Shown here piece by piece: positions 58,803 to 64,000 of a stretch of 64,000 nucleotides of DNA. A model generated the notes under the pieces. That model was not told the DNA's origin, ran no database searches, and saw only the letters and a program-made list of their open reading frames with translations. The position numbers and the translations under genes are program-made. The stretch is from Clostridia bacterium. GTDB taxonomy: Bacteria; Bacillota; Clostridia; Christensenellales; Borkfalkiaceae. The first letter of the stretch is position 1. Each line of letters starts with the position of its first letter. Where the stretch lies: contig JAFTPK010000017.1 in NCBI GenBank assembly GCA_017463325.1, positions 1 to 64,000 of the forward strand, read 5' to 3'.

Positions 58803-61800
58803 ATGGCAAACACGAAACACGTTAAAAAGACGCTCGCATGTAGCGTTCTTGCGCTTACTGCAAGCGTAACGGCATTTGTGGGTACGACGTTCGCATGGTT
58901 CACCGACTCGGAAAGCGCGGGTCAGAACACGATCGTCACAGGTAATCTTGACGTGCAGTTCTGGCATTGTCCGAACTACCAGTCGCAATGGGGCTTTGGC
59001 TACGACGCGGCTGGCGCAACGCAGATCACGGGCGACACGGCGTTGTTCTTAAACAAAGAGGGCAAACCTATGCTCTGGGAACCGGGTGCGGGCACGGGGG
59101 AAACCTTCCGTGTGAAAAACGTGGGTACGCTTGCGCTGAAATACCGTTTCAGAATTGCGGCGATCAACGCAACCAAGACGGCAGAGGGCAACGACCTGAC
59201 GGACATTCTCCGCATGGAGATCACCGAGATGGATCCTATCCCCGGAATGGCGAACGAGGTTCCCGGGCAGTGTACGGCAGCGGACGCCGTTTACCACGAG
59301 GGCTATTTTGGCGAAGGGTACGTGATTGAACACACCTTGCTCCCCGGGGAAACGGACGATTTCAACGTAGCGATCGACTGGTATCCGTCCATTCGCGACA
59401 ACGAATTTAACGTAACGGGCGGCTTGCAGTTGACGTTCGTCGTAGACCTGCTTGCAACGCAGACGACGCACGAGATTGACAGTGGGGACGACCAGTACGA
59501 CAAGGACGCGGACTACGATGGCGAGATCAGTAACGCAACCTCGCTGGAAGCGGCGTTCAGAGCGGGCGGCACGTATAAGCTGATCAACGACATTGACGCA
59601 AACAAAACGTTGACCGTTGCAGAGGGCGCGGAAGTAACGCTTGACCTCAACGGCAAGTCGATCACGAATGGCACGATTATTAACAACGGCAAGTTGACGA
59701 TCGACGGCACGGAAATCGGCGCGACGTATAGCTTGCGTAGAGCGGCGGTCGGCAACGTCATCAATGCGGCGATCACGAACAACGGCGAGTTGGCGGTAGA
59801 CGGCGTTGTCGTCAATGCAGCGATTGCGAATAGCGGCACGGCAACCATTAATGGCTCGACGATTAACGCGACGGTGACGAATAACGACGATTTGACGATA
59901 AGCGGCAGTATGATCAGCGCGGAAAGCGGTAGAGGGCTTGAAAACAGCGGTACGGTTACGATTAACGGTAGCACGATCAGCGCGGCGGCAGGTAGAGCGA
60001 TTTACAACGATGGCGGCGAGGTTACGATCAACGAGGGAACGGTTTTATCGGCGCCTTCGTACACGCTCAGCAACCAAAACGGCGGTAAGGTTACAATCAA
60101 CGACGCGACGCTTGACAACGGTATTTATAACTCGGGCGATCTTACCATTAACGACGGTGTCATTAAAAACGAAAGCGGCGGTTCTTCGCATGTGATTTAT
60201 CATAACGGCACTTCGCTTTTGATTAACGGCGGCGTATTCAGCGGTAACGGTAACGAGGTCATCAATGCAAACAGCTCGCCCGCAACTATCAATGGCGGTA
60301 CGTTTACGAAAGTGGGAAAAACCTCCTATTTGCTCGGTGGTAGCGCAATGGTGATCAACGATGGTACGTTCAACGCGTATTCCGAAAACGGTGTAAATCC
60401 CGCGGCTCACCCCGTTCGTTCTGACGTAACTGTAAACGGTGGTGTGTTCAACTACAACCATACGAACCTTGCCGAAGGTATGGTTTCCGTAGACAATAAG
60501 GACGGCACGTTTACCGTTCTTCCCGAATTGACGACGGAAGACGGGGCGACGGAGGGCGCTAAGCTTGAAGGCGTTGCGGGTTACGCAGGTCTTTACACCG
60601 ACGGCACCAACTACTACGTGTACACGGCGCAGGGTCTTATTTCCATGAATAAATTCTGGAAGGTAAACTGGGCTGCCAATAACATGTGGGGCAGATCGTA
60701 CAATATCATGGACGATATCGACGCGACGGGCTACACGTGGAATAGCGTTTGGGTAAACGTTGGCAACAACGATAACGACGGCTTTATCCTTGACGGTCAC
60801 GGCCACGCGGTTACGGGCTTGAAGATCAACGGCAGTATGTTTACGGGTACGCCGAACGGCGGCAACGAGGATACGGAACCTGGCAAAGTGCAGAATATCA
60901 CCTTTGACAACGTTACCGTTGTAGGCGATCACTTTGTGGCAGTCGTTTGGGGGAACACTTACGGGGAGCTTGACTTCACGAACGTTCATGTTACGAATTC
61001 CACGATTACGGGTGCGTGCAACGTAGCGGCGTTTGTCGGCGGTACGGCGCAGGAGAGCGGCAATTGCACCGTGAATTTCAAAAACTGCTCCGTTACGAAC
61101 ACCAAAATCGTAGCTACGGGGAAAGACGGGCAAGACCCGAACGGCGCGGCGGCGTTTATTAGCAGAGCGTTTAACCAAACTTTCCTCACGTTTGAAGAAT
61201 GTATTTCGGAAGGTAACACGATTTCCAACGGCAACGGTCTTATCGGCGGTGGCATTTACGGCTACACCGCATGGGCAAACGGCTTTGCGGGTACGGGTAC
61301 GTGCGACGATTTCACCAACTGGAACGGTTTGATTTACGACAATGCAACCTTTAAGGCGGCGATTGTAGCAGGCAAAACGGAAATTTCGCTTGTAGACAAC
61401 AACTACACCATGCCGACGGATGTTAATCTTCAAGGTAAGACTTTGACAGTTAAAGGTAGCAAAAACGTAGTGATCGACACGAGCGTCGTCGACCAAAACA
61501 ATCAGTTCGTGACGGGCGCAAACTTGACCTTCGAGGGCGTGACCTTGAATTTCGACAAAGTAAATTATAAGGGCTTTATGAACACGGCAAGCTTGACTTA
61601 TAAGGATTGCGCGGTCAACGGCTTGCAATTCTTTGCGGGCGATGGCACGACCTCCTTTGTAAACTGCGATCTGAACTCCAACGGCGCGGAGCATTGCGTT
61701 TGGACTTGGGGTACGCCCTCTGGCACTACCAAGAATATCAGCTTCACGGATTGCGATTTCACTTATGACGACCGCGCGGTGAACTGCTATGGTGAAAGCG

Positions 61801-62855
61801 GTACCACGAACGTTTCCTTTACGAATTGTACCTTTACGAAAGTAGAAGGTGACGAAACCACGGGCGCGATCGAAACGAATAGCTCGACGCTGACTGCTTT
61901 GTATTTAACTATTAATAATTGCTCCGTAAACGAGGGCGATTTGTGGTGGATTTCTACGTGGGATAGCAAGAAAGGCGCGAATACTTGCGTTACCGTTGAC
62001 GGCGAGTGGGCTTCGAGCGGTCATATAATGAAAGCAGTCAAGGAAGCTTCGGCAACGGAAACGATTGAAATCGAGCTTGGAAACTGCAACATTGTCGGCG
62101 ATATCGATCTTACCCTTGCTGCGATCGGCGAACAGAAAGGCGATATTATTTTCAAGGCAAAAGAGGGTTGCACCCCTGTAATTGCAGGAACTGTTACGAT
62201 TGGTCTTTATGAAAAACTCACGACGAATGTTGCGGCGTGGGCGGCAAACGTTACGTTTGAGGGGATCACGTTTGATCACGCGTTAAATGCAAATCATAGT
62301 ATCAACGTGCAGAATATGGGAGTGCTGACGTTGAAGAATTGTACGATTATCGGCGACGGCGAATACGGTATCGGTTCGGTTGCTGGATGCGCGGCTTATA
62401 ATTCCCAAATTATCGGTTGTACTTTTGAAAATGCGGCAATGCAAATTACGGGCAATTTCGGTACGGGTCTTGTAATTGACGGTTGTACGTTTAACAATTC
62501 CCGTATTAACGTACAGGGTGGCACTGGCGTTACCGTTCAGAATTGCAACTTTACGGATACTATAACGAATGCGAATAATAACGAAAGTTTCTATCTTATT
62601 CGTTCCAACGCTATTCCCATCACCGTTACTGGTTGTAAGTTCAACGTGGACTCCACCGTTGACGGCGTTGGTATTGCGGGTGCGAAAGGCTGGGGCGTAT
62701 TCGTAAACCGTGGTACGAAAAACTGGACTGTTACGGATTGCGAGATCAATCTTACTGAAAAAGCACTCGCTCAAACGGCGTTGATAGTTGCAAATTGTCT
62801 TAGCACGGGCAAAATCAATATGACTAACGTAACCGTCAACGGCGAACAAGTATAA
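58803..62855 (+). CDS. Giant TasA-headed beta-helix surface protein
   Basis: The 1350-residue precursor (ATG 58803 after GGAGG) has a SipW-type signal peptide (GTTFAWFTD, about 29-37) and a TasA-like head (to about 225; LWEPGAGTGETFRVKNVG). From about 250 a very long right-handed beta-helix follows, with short N/T/G-rich coils such as TINGST, ATVTNN, LTISGS. A distinct linker domain lies near 560-660 (YYVYTAQGLISMNKFW), and a second beta-helix block from about 880 to the end has repeated N-C-x-F/V cysteines. No LPXTG, SLH or LysM motif. Likely an extracellular adhesin or matrix component. Confidence 0.85.
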   Translation: MANTKHVKKTLACSVLALTASVTAFVGTTFAWFTDSESAGQNTIVTGNLDVQFWHCPNYQSQWGFGYDAAGATQITGDTALFLNKEGKPMLWEPGAGTGETFRVKNVGTLALKYRFRIAAINATKTAEGNDLTDILRMEITEMDPIPGMANEVPGQCTAADAVYHEGYFGEGYVIEHTLLPGETDDFNVAIDWYPSIRDNEFNVTGGLQLTFVVDLLATQTTHEIDSGDDQYDKDADYDGEISNATSLEAAFRAGGTYKLINDIDANKTLTVAEGAEVTLDLNGKSITNGTIINNGKLTIDGTEIGATYSLRRAAVGNVINAAITNNGELAVDGVVVNAAIANSGTATINGSTINATVTNNDDLTISGSMISAESGRGLENSGTVTINGSTISAAAGRAIYNDGGEVTINEGTVLSAPSYTLSNQNGGKVTINDATLDNGIYNSGDLTINDGVIKNESGGSSHVIYHNGTSLLINGGVFSGNGNEVINANSSPATINGGTFTKVGKTSYLLGGSAMVINDGTFNAYSENGVNPAAHPVRSDVTVNGGVFNYNHTNLAEGMVSVDNKDGTFTVLPELTTEDGATEGAKLEGVAGYAGLYTDGTNYYVYTAQGLISMNKFWKVNWAANNMWGRSYNIMDDIDATGYTWNSVWVNVGNNDNDGFILDGHGHAVTGLKINGSMFTGTPNGGNEDTEPGKVQNITFDNVTVVGDHFVAVVWGNTYGELDFTNVHVTNSTITGACNVAAFVGGTAQESGNCTVNFKNCSVTNTKIVATGKDGQDPNGAAAFISRAFNQTFLTFEECISEGNTISNGNGLIGGGIYGYTAWANGFAGTGTCDDFTNWNGLIYDNATFKAAIVAGKTEISLVDNNYTMPTDVNLQGKTLTVKGSKNVVIDTSVVDQNNQFVTGANLTFEGVTLNFDKVNYKGFMNTASLTYKDCAVNGLQFFAGDGTTSFVNCDLNSNGAEHCVWTWGTPSGTTKNISFTDCDFTYDDRAVNCYGESGTTNVSFTNCTFTKVEGDETTGAIETNSSTLTALYLTINNCSVNEGDLWWISTWDSKKGANTCVTVDGEWASSGHIMKAVKEASATETIEIELGNCNIVGDIDLTLAAIGEQKGDIIFKAKEGCTPVIAGTVTIGLYEKLTTNVAAWAANVTFEGITFDHALNANHSINVQNMGVLTLKNCTIIGDGEYGIGSVAGCAAYNSQIIGCTFENAAMQITGNFGTGLVIDGCTFNNSRINVQGGTGVTVQNCNFTDTITNANNNESFYLIRSNAIPITVTGCKFNVDSTVDGVGIAGAKGWGVFVNRGTKNWTVTDCEINLTEKALAQTALIVANCLSTGKINMTNVTVNGEQV

Positions 62856-62892
62856 CGTAAGGGTTAAAAATCTTTAAGGAGGTGCAAACGCT

Positions 62893-63384
62893 ATGAAACA
62901 ACAGAATAGTAATCAGCTGTCGGAAAGAGCGTTTGCACGCCTTATTGCTCTTTCTTTGCTGAGCGTGTTGCTTTGCTTGGTATGCCTCTGTACGACTACG
63001 TACGCGTGGTTTACGGGCGGTGTGACGGCTAAGAATAATACTCTGATCGCCTCGACCTGTTCCTTGACGGTTTCCGTCAAAGAAGAGGGGGAAGCGGCGG
63101 CGACGGAGTGGAGCGATTTTGCCGAAAAGGAAATAACGCTTTCGGGCGGAAAAACGTACGAGGTGACCCTTTCCATTCCCGTGGGAAGCGCGTCGGGGTA
63201 TATTGCCTTTCGCGTAGGGGAAGAGGTATACCTTTCTCCGTTTGTTTCCTGTAAGGCGGGGGCGGAGCGGTCCGCAACCTTTAAAATTGCCGTGAACGCG
63301 GACACGGTGGCTTGTTTTACCCTGCGCTGGGGCATTTATTCGGGCGAAAAAAGCGTGGAAAACGGCGGCGTTTTAACGATTTAA
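62893..63384 (+). CDS. Small TasA-like protein with SipW-type signal peptide
   Basis: The 163-residue precursor has a hydrophobic core (about 15-35) and the cleavage region TTTYAWFTGGV (about 36-46), the same AWFT-G/D signature as its neighbours. The mature part is about 115 residues and beta-rich, with KEITLSGGKTYEVTLSIPVG and only two cysteines. It could be a minor fibre subunit or a TapA-like assembly factor. AAGGAGG RBS. Followed directly by a terminator. Confidence 0.8.
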   Translation: MKQQNSNQLSERAFARLIALSLLSVLLCLVCLCTTTYAWFTGGVTAKNNTLIASTCSLTVSVKEEGEAAATEWSDFAEKEITLSGGKTYEVTLSIPVGSASGYIAFRVGEEVYLSPFVSCKAGAERSATFKIAVNADTVACFTLRWGIYSGEKSVENGGVLTI

Positions 63385-63393
63385 TTACAAAAG

Positions 63394-63427
63394 AAATCAC
63401 CTTGGCGTTTTTTTGCCGAGGTGATTT
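63394..63427 (+). terminator. Terminator after the small TasA-like gene
   Basis: Stem AAATCACCTTGGC / GCCGAGGTGATTT (one G-T pair) around a T-rich 8-nt loop. It shares the CCTTGGC/GCCGAGG core with the ricT/rng terminator. Confidence 0.8.
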
Positions 63428-63497
63428 TGGTTATATGGCGCGTATCTTTTTTATTACAGAAATTATTCCGCGATGGCGGAGAGAAAAGGAGGCTATT

Positions 63498-63629
63498 TTG
63501 AAAGGCGAATACGAAATATGGAAAATGCAGGTCTTTCGCTTTACGGCGGAGGACGTCGTGCGGACGAGCGACGGCTCGGGCGAGCAGGAGCTTGACGACG
63601 AGAACGTAGACAAAAAAGGTTGGACCTAA
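63498..63629 (+). CDS. Small acidic peptide ORF (TTG start)
   Basis: A 43-residue ORF starting at TTG 63498, set by a strong AAAAGGAGG 5 nt upstream. The same frame is open further upstream but crosses the terminator hairpin. The N-terminal part reads M/L-KGEYEIWKMQVFRFTAEDVVRTSD; the tail is acidic and ends DKKGWT. No signal peptide. Its length and the F-x-AEDVVRTS motif resemble short peptides found in Clostridia with -DVI-T-S- motifs, whose role is unknown. It lies 11 bp before a secreted-protein gene. Confidence 0.5.
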   Translation: MKGEYEIWKMQVFRFTAEDVVRTSDGSGEQELDDENVDKKGWT

Positions 63630-63640
63630 GGAGGGATTTA

Positions 63641-64000
63641 TGAAAAGTAACGTAAAGAAAAAGGCGCTGATCGCGCTGATGACGCTCGGCACCGTGTTTT
63701 GCGGCGTGGCGTTGAGCGATAGCGGACGGGGCGCAAGCGTCGAGGCAGAACCGCAAACGCCGACCCTGGAAATTATTTCGCATAACGTGTCCTATTCCGA
63801 TTCTATCTATATCCTCTACGCTGTGGAAAACGGCGGCTTTGACAGGACGGAGCACGCAATAGAAATGTTGTTCTGGGATAACCTGCAAGAGGAGTACGTG
63901 GTAGGCACGGAGAGTTATTCGACGGAGCAAAAAGCCACGACGACGGTTAAGGAAAAGGATTGTGCCGTCTTTTATTCTCACGGCTTGGCGGCAAAAGAAA
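63641..64000 (+). CDS. Secreted protein, truncated at the window end
   Basis: Starts at ATG 63641 after GGAGG; the frame stays open to the window edge (120 codons seen). The N-terminus is a conventional signal peptide (MKSNVKKKALIALMTLG..., with cleavage likely after the A-rich/GVALSD region), without the AWFT SipW signature. The visible mature part (EPQTPTLEIISHNVSYSDSI) is beta-rich, with YILYAVENGGF resembling the start of large clostridial surface proteins. Too little is present to assign a family. Confidence 0.75.

Noticed and set aside
57655..58809. 384-codon minus-strand frame opposite the 542-residue matrix protein
   Set aside because: Basic low-complexity shadow without start signals.
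60045..61694. Long (549-codon) open frame on the minus strand inside the beta-helix gene
   Set aside because: It is antisense to a strongly supported repetitive gene, has no family features or RBS, and arises from the skewed codon use of N/T/G-rich repeats.
63435..63497. Upstream ATG at 63435 as start of the small acidic peptide
   Set aside because: It lies right after a terminator hairpin without an RBS, whereas the TTG at 63498 has AAAAGGAGG at ideal spacing.
1..64000. tRNA, rRNA, tmRNA, SRP RNA or CRISPR arrays
   Set aside because: No cloverleaf T-loop with CCA-end pattern, no rRNA-like stretch and no regularly spaced direct repeats were found by eye. Small RNAs could be missed without a covariance search.

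Overview
The window looks like chromosomal DNA from an endospore-forming, Gram-positive member of the Bacillota, most likely class Clostridia. Sporulation and germination genes are present (yyaC, a SpoIVFB-type protease with a SpoIVFA-like partner, pdaB, a gerA operon). Other Firmicutes-type features are class III fructose-bisphosphatase, an L27 protein with a cleavable N-terminal extension, RicT and YitT. A closer placement (for example Christensenellales) is only a guess. No tRNA, rRNA, CRISPR array, prophage or transposase gene was recognised.

Left part (1-14 kb): origin-proximal genes, almost all on the minus strand. These are an EamA exporter, a TM2/DUF2752 pair controlled by a divergent XRE regulator, a degenerate ParB-like protein, ftsH, queT behind a likely preQ1 riboswitch, cvpA, yyaC, and the block dnaN - rpmH - rnpA - yidD - yidC - khpB(jag). 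dnaA, normally next to dnaN and rpmH, is absent. Two clusters of DnaA boxes occur. One lies between ftsH and queT. The other lies just upstream of rsmG and carries a textbook unwinding element (six in-register TAG/TAT trios, a GC-rich step, then DnaA boxes). Gene polarity flips at the second cluster, so 13.8-14.06 kb is the best oriC candidate. Three palindromic intergenic elements bounded by GTGAATT/AATTCAC lie in this part. Two of them form a perfect 32-bp inverted repeat bracketing yidD-rnpA-rpmH.

Middle part (14-53 kb): a housekeeping right arm. It holds rsmG, lon, ysxC; a small polysaccharide-control cluster (two Wzz-like proteins plus a CpsD tyrosine kinase); rplU-rpmA without the usual prp gene between them; fbp, rqcH; tig-clpP-clpX (proteostasis); holB-ricT; pdaB-ssb-spoIVFA-spoIVFB-rng; an ABC-2 exporter; an Lrp regulator with an aminotransferase; greA-lysS; a decarboxylase-tmk-mntP operon; gerAA-gerAB-gerAC; a tRNA-methyltransferase-like gene, an aspartate aminotransferase and yitT. 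A short repeat, core GGGCAGGTATGCGTTGAA, is scattered through this part, both in terminator-like hairpins and inside coding sequences (holB, spoIVFB, spoIVFA-like, the decarboxylase, gerAB).

Right part (53-64 kb): an accessory extracellular region. A stand-alone glycosidase-like gene is followed by a strong promoter and an operon encoding a TasA/CalY-like protein, a SipW-type signal peptidase, and three more proteins with SipW-type signal peptides, one of them a 1350-residue protein built as a TasA-like head plus a long right-handed beta-helix. A tiny acidic peptide and a truncated secreted protein end the window. This looks like a matrix-fibre or surface-adhesin system with its own signal peptidase. 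No sortase signal or cell-wall-binding domain was seen.
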